Below are positions 1 through 7,186 of a DNA stretch of 15,926 nucleotides, one piece after another; position 1 is the stretch's first letter, and each line of letters opens with the position of its first letter. Where the stretch lies: the NCBI GenBank assembly GCA_934088535.1, contig CAKOJC010000026.1, forward strand, positions 1-15,926, written 5' to 3'. Under the pieces are notes generated by a model that saw only the letters and a list, made by a program, of their open reading frames with translations, was not told the origin of the DNA and did not search any database. Origin of the DNA: an uncultured Bacilli bacterium. Its GTDB lineage: Bacteria > Bacillota_I > Bacilli_A > RF39 > UBA660. The position numbers and the translations under genes are program-made.

Positions 1-2292
1 TCCAAATATTGTTTTTGAATTAGTATTATATCCTCTAAATAAGTTATATGCTTTTGATTTTGGACTCTTTATGATAGATGAACCTTTTTTAGCTCTGGTT
101 GTTTTTGCTATTTCATCTATTTTTACCCTTTTAGCTGTATTTCTATCAGTGAATAAAGTTACATATTCTTTTGATGGGCTTACTACGAATGCACTAATTA
201 CTTCGTCTGAATCACTCAAATTAATAGATTTAACTCCGCTTGTTCTAAGACCTACTACTGGGATTTCGCTTGTGTTATATTTTAAAGCATTACCTTCTTT
301 TGTTATAACTAATGTTTCTTCTCCATCATTTTTATTTATAGATATTAGTTCGTCTCCGTCTTTTAGTTTAAACATTGTGATAGGTTTAGTATATCTTGAT
401 ACTTCAAAATCCTTAAGTATCATTCTTTTTACCATACCAAGTTTAGTGAATGCTGTAATAACTGTATCATCGAATTTAGCTACTCCAATAGATTTAACTA
501 TTTTTTCTCCATCACTAACCTTAATATAATTTGATATATGAGTACCTATATCTTTGTATTTAGCTTCTTGTATTTCTCTTACTGGTAAGAATAAATAGTT
601 ACCTAAGTTTGTGAATAATAATACAGTATCTATATTATTAATCTTATAGAAGCCTTCGATGTAATCATTTTCTCTAACGCCTGGATATTCATTATTAGTC
701 ATATTATATGATTTTAATGATACTTTCTTAACATATCCATTATTAGAAATACAAACTATAAAGTCTTCTTTACTAATCATATCTAGAGTATCTATTTTGA
801 TTTCACTTACTTCATCTTTAATAGTTGTACGTCTTGGATCAGCAAATTCTTTCTTAATGCTTCTTAATTTGTCTTTAATAACACCCATTAGTTTTTCTTC
901 ACTAGCAAGTATTTCTCTAAAGTATGCTATTTCTTTTGTAAGAGCATCGAATTCATTTTTAAGTTCGGTAACGTCTGTATTAGTTAATTTATATAGTTGC
1001 ATCATTACGATAGCTTCTGCTTGTGCTTTAGTGAATTCATATTCATGCATTAAATTTTCTATCGCGTCACTTTTATTTTTACTTTTACGAATAGTTTTGA
1101 TTACTTCATCTAGTATGTCTAGTGCTTTTATGAAACCTTCAATAATATGTATTTTCTTTAAGTCAACGTCTAAATCAAATTTAGTTCTTTTAGTTACTAC
1201 TTCTTTATTATGAACTATAAATGCATCTAACATTTCTAGTATACCTAGTGTTTTTGGTGTTCTATTAACTATAGCTACCATATTAAATGCATAGTTAGTT
1301 TGTAAGTCTGTGTTTTTAAGTAAGTAATTTATTATTAAATCTTTATTAGCATCCTTTTTTAAGTCTATTACTATTCTAAGTTCATCATTTTTATCAGATT
1401 CATCACGTACTTCAACGATACCATCTATTTTTTTGTCAAGTCTTATTTCTTCGATCTTACGAATTATATTACATTTTAATGTGTCATAAGGTATTTCTGT
1501 TATTACGATTTGATCTTTACCTTTTGCTGATTCAAATGAGTATCTTGCTTTTACTACTACTTTTCCTTTTCCTGTAGTGTATGCTTTTATAAGAGCATCT
1601 TTTCCTTCGACTATACCTCCAGTTGGAAAGTCTGGACCTTTTACGATATCCATAATAGTATCTAGTCTACAGTTTGGACTATCTATTCTTTTAATAGTAG
1701 CATCTATTACTTCACCTAAGTTATGTGGTGGGATGTTAGTAGCATAACCTGCACTAATACCAGTTGAACCATTTACTAAAAGGTTTGGAAAGTATGCAGG
1801 TAGTACTGTTGGCTCATAACTATAGTCATCGAATGTTAGAGCCATTTCTACTGAATCTTTTTCTATGTCTTCTAAAAGTATATTACTTATTTTTGCTAGT
1901 CTTGCTTCGGTGTAACGCATTGCGGCTGGTCCATCACCATCTATTGAACCATTGTTTCCTTGCATATCTACAAGTATTACTCTTTGTTTCCATTTTTGAC
2001 TAAGTCTTACCATTGCATCATACACTGATGTATCTCCGTGTGGATGGTAATTACCTATAACGTTACCTACAGTCTTTGCAGATTTTCTTGTTTCTTTGTC
2101 ATAAGTATTTTTGTCTTTGTACATTGAATAAAGTATTCTTCTTTGTACTGGTTTTAGTCCATCACGAACATCTGGAAGAGCTCTATCTTGGATTATGTAT
2201 TTAGCATATCTACCAAAACGTTCTCCCATTATTTCTTCAAGGGCAAAGTCATTTATCTTTTCTATAATTGTTGTTTCTTTTTCTTTAGCCAT
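1..2292 (-). CDS. parC: DNA topoisomerase IV subunit A (ParC), partial, C-terminus beyond left edge
   Basis: ParC is the DNA-cutting and rejoining subunit of topoisomerase IV, which unlinks daughter chromosomes. The window holds the first 764 codons; Gram-positive ParC is usually a little over 800 residues, so only the end of the C-terminal beta-pinwheel is missing. The N-terminal winged-helix core contains PDVRDGLKPVQRRIL (40-54), HPHGDTSVYDAM (83-94) and AAMRYTEARL with catalytic Tyr127. LVDMQGNNGSIDGDGPAAM and NLLVNGSTGISAGYATNIPPH match ParC rather than GyrA, which has the GNFGSVDGDSAAAM pattern. The quinolone-contact positions are Thr88 and Asp92. The start ATG shares one base with the parE stop (TAATG), and AAAGGGGG lies 7 bases upstream, so translation is probably coupled to parE. 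The coding frame is open to the first base of the window. The call of ParC over GyrA is from motifs and from the ParE partner. Confidence 0.96.
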   Translation of the reverse strand, partial: MAKEKETTIIEKINDFALEEIMGERFGRYAKYIIQDRALPDVRDGLKPVQRRILYSMYKDKNTYDKETRKSAKTVGNVIGNYHPHGDTSVYDAMVRLSQKWKQRVILVDMQGNNGSIDGDGPAAMRYTEARLAKISNILLEDIEKDSVEMALTFDDYSYEPTVLPAYFPNLLVNGSTGISAGYATNIPPHNLGEVIDATIKRIDSPNCRLDTIMDIVKGPDFPTGGIVEGKDALIKAYTTGKGKVVVKARYSFESAKGKDQIVITEIPYDTLKCNIIRKIEEIRLDKKIDGIVEVRDESDKNDELRIVIDLKKDANKDLIINYLLKNTDLQTNYAFNMVAIVNRTPKTLGILEMLDAFIVHNKEVVTKRTKFDLDVDLKKIHIIEGFIKALDILDEVIKTIRKSKNKSDAIENLMHEYEFTKAQAEAIVMMQLYKLTNTDVTELKNEFDALTKEIAYFREILASEEKLMGVIKDKLRSIKKEFADPRRTTIKDEVSEIKIDTLDMISKEDFIVCISNNGYVKKVSLKSYNMTNNEYPGVRENDYIEGFYKINNIDTVLLFTNLGNYLFLPVREIQEAKYKDIGTHISNYIKVSDGEKIVKSIGVAKFDDTVITAFTKLGMVKRMILKDFEVSRYTKPITMFKLKDGDELISINKNDGEETLVITKEGNALKYNTSEIPVVGLRTSGVKSINLSDSDEVISAFVVSPSKEYVTLFTDRNTAKRVKIDEIAKTTRAKKGSSIIKSPKSKAYNLFRGYNTNSKTIFG

Positions 2293-4199
2293 TATTTACC
2301 CCCTTTATAGTCATCTTCAAGTGTGAATTCTACATTTTCTTCTATCCATTCTTTACGTACTTCTGAGTCATCTCCCATTAGGACTCCTACTCTTTTTTCA
2401 GCTAGTGCTTTATCATCTATTTTGATTTTAACTAGTGTACGAGTAGCTGGATCCATTGTTGTTTCCCATAATTGGTCTGCATTCATTTCACCAAGTCCTT
2501 TGTATCTTTGAATAGCATATTTTCCTTTAAATGTATCTTTGAATTCATTTAATTCTTCGTTTGTATTTATATATTTTTTGTCTTTACCATATTTAACTAA
2601 GTATAGAGGTGGTACTGCTATATAAAGCATTCCATGTTCTATTAAGTCTCTCATCCATCTATAGAAGAATGTTAGAAGTAACGTTTGAATATGTGCTCCA
2701 TCATCATCTGCATCGGTCATTATTATGACTTTTCCATAGTTTGATTCTGTGTAGTCAAATTCTGCACCTACTCCTGCTCCGATAGCATGAACTATTGTAT
2801 TAATTTCTTCGTTTTTGAAAAGGTCTGCTACTGTTGATTTTTCACAGTTAATTATTTTACCTCTTAGTGGTAGTATTGCTTGATGACGTTTATCACGGCC
2901 ACTTTTTGCTGTACCACCGGCACTGTTTCCTTCGACTATGAATAATTCGTTTTTATTATATTCTTTACTTTGAGCAGGTGTAAGTTTACCAAGAAGTACT
3001 TTTTCACGACCACTCTTACCCTTTCCAGCTCTTGCTTCTGCTCTTGCTTTTCTTGCTGCTTCACGAGCAAGTTTACTTTTTAAAGCTTTATCCATTATAG
3101 ATGTAGCTGCTTCTTTGTTTTCTTCTAAATAATAAGATAGTTTTTCATATACTATACTTTCTACTACCGTTCTTGCTTGTGGTGTTCCTAGTTTACCTTT
3201 GGTTTGTCCTTCGAATTGTAGTAGATTTTCTGGTATTTTTAAGCTTATTATCGCCGTTAAACCTTCACGAGTATCTGTTCCATCTAAACCATCTTTGCTC
3301 TTTAATAAGTTATTGCTTTTAATATATTCATTAAATACTTTAGTAAGTGCTGTTTTATATCCTACTTCATGACTACCACCATCTACAGTTTTAACATTGT
3401 TAACAAATGACATTATATTTTCGTTATATGTGTTTGTGTACTGCATAGCGATATCTACTTCAATACCATTCTTTTCTCCACTAAAACTTATTGTTTTATG
3501 TAGTGGTTCTTTTCCTTCGTTTACGTATTCTACGAATGATACAAGTCCGTTGTCATAACTAAATACACTATGTTTATCATCTTCTTCATCAATAACTTCC
3601 ATAGTTAGTCCATTTATAAGAAATGCACTTTCTTGCATTCTTTCACATATAGTAGTGTAGCTAAATCTAGCATTTCCAAATATTTCTTCATCTGGATAAA
3701 ATTCAACTGTAGTACCTGTTTGTTTAGTTGTACCTATTTGTTGTAATGGTTTGTCTACGTGTCCTCCATTTTTAAAAGATATCTCACATATTTTACCTTC
3801 TCTACATATAGTTACTTTCATCCATTTAGATAATGCGTTAACTACTGATGAACCTACGCCATGAAGGCCACCAGATACTTTGTATCCATCTGTTTCAAAT
3901 TTACCACCTGCGTGTAATACAGTATAGATTACTTCTGGTGTTGATTTTCCTGATGAATGTTTTCCGATTGGGACTCCACGTCCTTCATCACTAACTCTTA
4001 CACTTCCAACTTTAGTTAGTGTTACTGTTATTTTTTTACCATAGCCATTGATCGCTTCGTCTATTGAGTTATCAACAATTTCCCATACTAAATGATGAAG
4101 TCCTCTTTTGTCAGTACTTCCTATATACATACCAGGTCTTTTACGTACAGCTTCAAGGCCTTCTAATATCTTAATTGAATTTTCATTATATTCTGCCAT
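2292..4199 (-). CDS. parE: DNA topoisomerase IV subunit B (ParE)
   Basis: ParE is the ATPase subunit of topoisomerase IV and partners ParC encoded immediately downstream. Visible order: GHKL ATPase with WEIVDNSIDEA (Glu40, Asn44, Asp47), SDEGRGVP and GGLHGVGSSVVNALS; transducer domain; TOPRIM with VEGNSAGG (Glu423) and TDADDDGAHIQT (Asp496, Asp498); C-terminal QRYKGLGEMNADQLWETTMDP. The length of 635 residues is normal. RYKGLGEMNADQLWET and the short C-terminus fit ParE of Gram-positives. Start: ATG at 4199 is preceded by AGGTGAT, a seven-base match to the 16S tail, and begins MAEYNENSIKILEGLEAVRKRPGMYIG, the usual family start. A GTG at 4205 (adding two residues) with GGAG five bases upstream is a real alternative. 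Oddity: residue 425 is Asn where the family has Asp (EGDSAGG). Expression is from the promoter at 4222-4250. Confidence 0.96.
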   Translation of the reverse strand: MAEYNENSIKILEGLEAVRKRPGMYIGSTDKRGLHHLVWEIVDNSIDEAINGYGKKITVTLTKVGSVRVSDEGRGVPIGKHSSGKSTPEVIYTVLHAGGKFETDGYKVSGGLHGVGSSVVNALSKWMKVTICREGKICEISFKNGGHVDKPLQQIGTTKQTGTTVEFYPDEEIFGNARFSYTTICERMQESAFLINGLTMEVIDEEDDKHSVFSYDNGLVSFVEYVNEGKEPLHKTISFSGEKNGIEVDIAMQYTNTYNENIMSFVNNVKTVDGGSHEVGYKTALTKVFNEYIKSNNLLKSKDGLDGTDTREGLTAIISLKIPENLLQFEGQTKGKLGTPQARTVVESIVYEKLSYYLEENKEAATSIMDKALKSKLAREAARKARAEARAGKGKSGREKVLLGKLTPAQSKEYNKNELFIVEGNSAGGTAKSGRDKRHQAILPLRGKIINCEKSTVADLFKNEEINTIVHAIGAGVGAEFDYTESNYGKVIIMTDADDDGAHIQTLLLTFFYRWMRDLIEHGMLYIAVPPLYLVKYGKDKKYINTNEELNEFKDTFKGKYAIQRYKGLGEMNADQLWETTMDPATRTLVKIKIDDKALAEKRVGVLMGDDSEVRKEWIEENVEFTLEDDYKGGK

Positions 4200-4221
4200 A
4201 ATCACCTAATCTCCATTTCAT

Positions 4222-4250
4222 ATTATACAAAAAAAATTAAAAAGTGTAAA
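4222..4250 (-). promoter_or_regulatory. Promoter of parE-parC
   Basis: On the minus strand a TTTACA -35 (4250-4245) is followed by a 17-base spacer and a perfect TATAAT -10 (4227-4222). Transcription should start near 4215, leaving a leader of about 16 bases that holds the parE ribosome binding site. The -35 is part of the hairpin that terminates the upstream gene. This is a consensus match by eye. Confidence 0.75.
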
Positions 4251-4268
4251 CGTTTACTTTACACTTTT
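4229..4268 (-). terminator. Terminator of the DUF5684-like gene
   Basis: There is a perfect 11-bp inverted repeat (4240-4250 with 4258-4268, AAAAGTGTAAA) with a 7-base loop. On the minus strand a T-rich run TTAATTTTTTTT follows. The stem has only two G-C pairs, so efficiency may be modest and some read-through into parE is possible. Confidence 0.7.
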
Positions 4269-4286
4269 ATTTACTATCACTTAACT

Positions 4287-5012
4287 TTATAAATCAATGA
4301 ATTCTACTTCATCTTTTTTATCTAGTTCACTTGTAAATTTACTTTTAGGTTTCTTTTCCTCTTCATTTTGTTCTTCTACTGGTTTTGGGGGTTCAACTTT
4401 CTCTATTGGTTTAAACATTTCTTCTTGTGGTGTTGATTGTTTTAATTTTTCCATTCCAAGTAGGTCTACTTTAGCTGCTTTGTATGGAGCAACTTCTTCC
4501 ATCATTTGTATATCTGATTTAAATATTGAATCAACTTGTGGTCTTTCTTCTGTAGGTGCATTGTTTTCTGCTTTTATTTCTTCTTGAGTCATTAAATTTA
4601 TGCTTTCACCTTTAGCATTGTCTAATGCTTTAAAATATTCTTCATCATTTAATTTGTATGCTTTATCTCCAAATGCTAACATCGGATAAAATATTATTGG
4701 CAATATGACTAAACCAATCTTATAAAATACTGAAGTATTAAAAGATGATCCTAATCTATAAAACAATATTGAAAGTACTATAACGTTAACAACAGGTACA
4801 AAGAATAATATACCTAAAAATGTTGATGTTTCTGTTATATCTAGGAGTGTGAATAAATTTATTACAGGATAAAAAGCTGTTGATTCTTTTTTAGATGCCT
4901 TTTTGAATAATTTCTTTCCACCTATCATTACTAGTATAGATCTTGTAAATGTCATAGCTAACATCACTAGTGCTATTGTTACTAAAGTATTACTTGTAGA
5001 TGCCTGTATCAT
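4287..5012 (-). CDS. Membrane protein with acidic cytoplasmic tail, DUF5684-like
   Basis: This is a 241-residue membrane protein of unknown function. Three hydrophobic segments are visible (about 9-30, 60-82 and 96-116). They are separated by KKLFKKASKKESTAFYPVIN and PVVNVIVLSILFYRLGSSF, and followed by LPIIFYPMLAFGDKAY. This ordering (basic loop, Pro-Asn turn, VPVVN, FYPxLAFG) resembles the DUF5684 domain seen in small Bacillota membrane proteins. From about residue 125 on, the protein is a hydrophilic, Glu/Lys/Pro-rich, probably disordered tail (PIEKVEPPKPVEEQNEEEKK). The start is the second Met: a perfect AGGAGG sits 7 bases before ATG 5012, and that motif would be inside the coding region if the upstream ATG at 5033 were used. 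It is a single-gene unit with its own promoter and terminator. The family assignment is from memory of the pattern and is tentative; no function is claimed. Confidence 0.85.
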   Translation of the reverse strand: MIQASTSNTLVTIALVMLAMTFTRSILVMIGGKKLFKKASKKESTAFYPVINLFTLLDITETSTFLGILFFVPVVNVIVLSILFYRLGSSFNTSVFYKIGLVILPIIFYPMLAFGDKAYKLNDEEYFKALDNAKGESINLMTQEEIKAENNAPTEERPQVDSIFKSDIQMMEEVAPYKAAKVDLLGMEKLKQSTPQEEMFKPIEKVEPPKPVEEQNEEEKKPKSKFTSELDKKDEVEFIDL

Positions 5013-5038
5013 TAATTTTCCTCCTATTTTCATATATA

Positions 5039-5067
5039 ATGATACAATAAATAGCCTATTTTTGCAA
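5039..5067 (-). promoter_or_regulatory. Promoter of the DUF5684-like gene
   Basis: On the minus strand TTGCAA (5067-5062) and TATCAT (5044-5039) are separated by exactly 17 bases and end about 25 bases upstream of the AGGAGG-supported start codon at 5012. The match to consensus is 4/6 and 5/6. Confidence 0.55.
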
Positions 5068-5115
5068 TATTATATAAAATTTATTAAAAATATTGATATT
5101 TTTGTTAAAAAAGTG

Positions 5116-5144
5116 TTGCATTATTGTAAAAAATACTGTATTAT
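5116..5144 (+). promoter_or_regulatory. Promoter of the tRNA-Ile/tRNA-Glu unit
   Basis: On the plus strand TTGCAT (5116-5121) and TATTAT (5139-5144) are separated by 17 bases and end 29 bases before the first base of tRNA-Ile. This spacing suits a short tRNA precursor leader. Confidence 0.65.
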
Positions 5145-5173
5145 TAAGTAGTCAGCCGATTAAGTGGCGATAT

Positions 5174-5250
5174 GGGCCTGTAGCTCAGCTGGTTAGAGCG
5201 TTCGTCTGATAAGCGAAAGGTCGATGGTTCAAGTCCATTCAGGCCCACCA
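5174..5250 (+). tRNA. trnI: tRNA-Ile (GAU anticodon)
   Basis: This is a 77-base gene with the CCA end encoded. The acceptor stem GGGCCTG pairs with CAGGCCC (5240-5246), with discriminator A. The D-arm has TAGCTCAGCTGGTTAGAGC. The anticodon stem TTCGT/GCGAA encloses the loop CTGATAA, with GAT at 5208-5210. The T-arm has GGTTCAAGTCC. G34-A-U reads AUC and AUU. It is co-transcribed with the tRNA-Glu gene nine bases... downstream spacing is eight bases (5251-5258). Confidence 0.97.
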
Positions 5251-5258
5251 TTAATTAT

Positions 5259-5334
5259 GGCCCGTTGGTGAAACGGTTAACACACACGCCTTTCACGCGT
5301 GCATTTATGGGTTCAAATCCCGTACGGGTCACCA
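5259..5334 (+). tRNA. trnE: tRNA-Glu (UUC anticodon)
   Basis: This is a 76-base gene with the CCA end encoded. The acceptor stem GGCCCGT pairs with ACGGGTC (one G-U). The anticodon stem CACGC/GCGTG encloses the loop CTTTCAC, with TTC at 5292-5294. The T-arm has GGGTTCAAATCCC. It reads GAA and GAG. It follows tRNA-Ile by eight bases and is followed by a strong terminator, so the two form one transcript, convergent with hisS. Confidence 0.97.
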
Positions 5335-5344
5335 TTTGAATATT

Positions 5345-5369
5345 AGTTCTCTATTGAGAACTTTTTTTA
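5345..5369 (+). terminator. Terminator of the tRNA unit
   Basis: A perfect 7-bp stem AGTTCTC/GAGAACT with loop TATT is directly followed by seven T on the plus strand, eleven bases after the tRNA-Glu CCA. Confidence 0.85.
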
Positions 5370-5377
5370 TGTATTAA

Positions 5378-5405
5378 AAGCCATTTATTAATGGTTTATT
5401 TTTTT
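5378..5405. terminator. Second, possibly two-way hairpin between tRNAs and hisS
   Basis: An 8-bp stem (5378-5385 with 5390-5397, one G-T pair) and 4-base loop are followed on the plus strand by TATTTTTTT. On the minus strand a shorter CTTTTAAT tail follows. It may be a back-up terminator for both convergent units. Confidence 0.5.
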
Positions 5406-5410
5406 ATATA

Positions 5411-5442
5411 AATAAAAAGAAATGTTTAATTACATTTCTTTT
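5411..5442 (-). terminator. Terminator of the hisS operon, overlapping the stop codon
   Basis: A perfect 11-bp stem AAAAGAAATGT/ACATTTCTTTT (5432-5442 with 5415-5425) with a 6-base loop is followed on the minus strand by TATTTATA. The 5' arm is the last codons of hisS (Lys-Glu-Met) and the stop codon falls at the arm/loop edge. Confidence 0.75.
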
Positions 5443-6719
5443 AATGTTTTAACTAAATCATCTATTTTAACTAGTTCTTGATTACCAGTTATCATATCTT
5501 TAAGAGTTACTGAGTTTTGTTTAAGTTCATCTTCTCCGATAATAATAACTTTATCTATATTTTCTCTATTAGCAGTATTCATTGCTTTTTTAAGTTTTAT
5601 ATTGTTAAGTTCAGTTAATACTCTATATCCATTTTCTCTTAGCATACTTGATATTTTAAATAAGTTTTTATCATTTGTGAATGCATATACATATATATCA
5701 TACTTCTTTAATGTTTCTGACCATTTTTCTTTTAATAAAGCATAAATAGGTTCTAAACCAAATGACATACCTATTGCTGGATATTCTTCTCCATTGTGTA
5801 AGAATTTAGTTATGATATTATCATATCTTCCTCCACCACCTAGAGCGGATTTAAATTTTCCAGTTCTATCAAATACTTCCCATACACATCCAGTATAGAT
5901 TTCAAGTCCTCTTGCTAAGAAAGGTTTAAATACACATATATCTAAATTTAAATCTTTAATTAGTTTATTTAAATCATTTAATTCTTTTAATCCTTCACTA
6001 AGTAGCTCTACGTTTGTGTCTTTAAGCTCATTAGTTAATTCATCTAAATCTAATTTGAAATATTCAAATATTTTATCAACGTTTTCTTTTGAAGTACATG
6101 CTTCTAGTTCTTCTTCAATGTCTTTTCTTTCTAATTTATCTAGTTTATCAACTAATGTAATGAATTCTCCAACTCTTTCTTTTGGTACATTACAATATTC
6201 TAAAAGTCCACTTAAAAATTTTCTATTGTTGTATCTTATTTCAATATCAATGTCAAACTTTTGGAATGCTTCTTTTACCATTATAAAGTATTCTATTTCA
6301 GCATAAGGTGATTCTGTTCCACAAGCATCTACATCGCATTGATAGAATTCACGTGCTCTTCCTAGTTTAACAGGTCCATCTCTAAATACTTTGCCTATTT
6401 CATATCTTTTAAATGGTAAAATTAATCCTTTATTCATACCAATTACTTTTGAGAATGGTACAGTTAAATCATAACGTAAACCTATATCTCTAAGTCCTTG
6501 ATCTTTAAATTTATATACTTCTTTTAATATTTCTGCTCCACCTGCATATTTACTTGCTAGTAAATCATAATAACATAATATTGGTGTTTCAAGTGGTAAG
6601 AAACCATATTTTTCAAATGTACTCTTTAAGATATCAGTGATTTTATTTCTAATAATTTGTTCTTCTGGTAGGAAGTCACTAGTACCTTTAAGATTCATTA
6701 ATTTAAAATCTTCTTTCAT
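5430..6719 (-). CDS. hisS: Histidine-tRNA ligase, archaeal/eukaryotic-type sequence
   Basis: It charges tRNA-His with histidine. This is a class II synthetase of 429 residues. Motif 2 region: LRYDLTVPFSK (81-91) and KRYEIGKVFRDGPVKLGRAREFYQCDVDACG (104-134) with Arg113. Histidine-specific signature: LARGLEIYTG (268-277) with Arg270. Motif 3 region: LGGGGRYDN (293-301), then the C-terminal anticodon-binding domain (about 340-429). LRYDLTVPF, REFYQCDVD and LARGL are the forms typical of archaeal and eukaryotic HisRS. Common bacterial enzymes have LRPEGTA, RQFHQ/RQFYQ and VRGLDYY. The start ATG shares one base with the stop of the upstream gene (TAATG), suggesting coupling. Met8 (MNLKGTSDF) is an alternative start closer to the family N-terminus. 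It is the last gene of the six-gene operon. Confidence 0.96.
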   Translation of the reverse strand: MKEDFKLMNLKGTSDFLPEEQIIRNKITDILKSTFEKYGFLPLETPILCYYDLLASKYAGGAEILKEVYKFKDQGLRDIGLRYDLTVPFSKVIGMNKGLILPFKRYEIGKVFRDGPVKLGRAREFYQCDVDACGTESPYAEIEYFIMVKEAFQKFDIDIEIRYNNRKFLSGLLEYCNVPKERVGEFITLVDKLDKLERKDIEEELEACTSKENVDKIFEYFKLDLDELTNELKDTNVELLSEGLKELNDLNKLIKDLNLDICVFKPFLARGLEIYTGCVWEVFDRTGKFKSALGGGGRYDNIITKFLHNGEEYPAIGMSFGLEPIYALLKEKWSETLKKYDIYVYAFTNDKNLFKISSMLRENGYRVLTELNNIKLKKAMNTANRENIDKVIIIGEDELKQNSVTLKDMITGNQELVKIDDLVKTLKEM

Positions 6720-7177
6720 TATCTACTTCTTCCCTCACTTATTTTTTCTTCATAAATTGAACCATTCATATAGTTCATATATAATTTTTGATTATAATTC
6801 TTTTTAAATTCTTCTTCAATAATTATTAATTTAGTAAGTAGCGCTTTGTATTCGCTTACTTTCATATACTCTCTATATTTTTTAATAACTATTCCTTTTA
6901 ATTTATTTATTTCATCTAGTACCATACCTACGTCGCCTTCAGTGGTATCTTCATCATTTAAAATACGTAACATAAATTTAATAACTCTATCTATTTTTTT
7001 GTTTATTCTTTGTTTTATATAGGCATCTCTAAGTTCTGGATCAACTAGTATTACTTTTTTAGCTTTGATAGTAAGACCTGGAACTCCATTTTTAGGTTCG
7101 ACATTAAGACCTACCATATTAACACTGTAATATACTAGTTTCATATCTTTGCCATTTTTTTCTATTACGTATTTCAT
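6719..7177 (-). CDS. Unknown 152-residue protein between trmD and hisS
   Basis: I do not recognise this protein. The first 47 residues look beta-rich and end in GLTIKAKKVILVDPELRDAYI. Residues about 50-140 are Lys/Glu-rich and predicted helical (KQRINKKIDRVIKFMLRIL, then VGMVLDEINKLKGIVIKKYREY), possibly a helical bundle or coiled coil. There is no signal peptide or membrane segment, so it is probably cytoplasmic. The start is well supported: GGGTGG lies five bases before ATG, and only nine bases separate it from the trmD stop. Its own stop overlaps the hisS start by one base. The tight placement between trmD and hisS shows that it is a real, co-expressed gene and makes a role linked to tRNA or ribosomes an attractive but unproven idea. 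Confidence 0.85.
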   Translation of the reverse strand: MKYVIEKNGKDMKLVYYSVNMVGLNVEPKNGVPGLTIKAKKVILVDPELRDAYIKQRINKKIDRVIKFMLRILNDEDTTEGDVGMVLDEINKLKGIVIKKYREYMKVSEYKALLTKLIIIEEEFKKNYNQKLYMNYMNGSIYEEKISEGRSR

Positions 7178-7186
7178 TTTACCACC

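Noticed and set aside
71..529. Plus-strand open frames opposite parC, parE, hisS, rimM and others (for example 71-529, 797-1213, 7913-8311)
   Set aside because: They are antisense to strongly conserved genes, are Ser/Leu/Ile-rich translations of AT-rich complements, and lack ribosome binding sites.
1..4199. GyrA/GyrB identity for the topoisomerase pair
   Set aside because: GNNGSIDGDGPAAM and NGSTGISAGYATNIPPH in the A subunit and RYKGLGEMNADQLWETTMDP in the B subunit fit ParC/ParE better; the order parE then parC also fits.
5013..5033. Upstream ATG at 5033 as start of the DUF5684-like gene
   Set aside because: The AGGAGG ribosome binding site would be coding (Gly-Gly) in that reading; the ATG at 5012 is seven bases after it.
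4903..5151. Plus-strand 82-codon frame running into the tRNA promoter region
   Set aside because: It overlaps the minus-strand membrane gene, its promoter and the tRNA promoter, and shows no recognisable protein features.
6719..7177. YlqD identity for the gene after trmD
   Set aside because: YlqD lies near rimM-trmD in Bacillus, but its sequence pattern as I remember it does not match this protein, so it is left unnamed.
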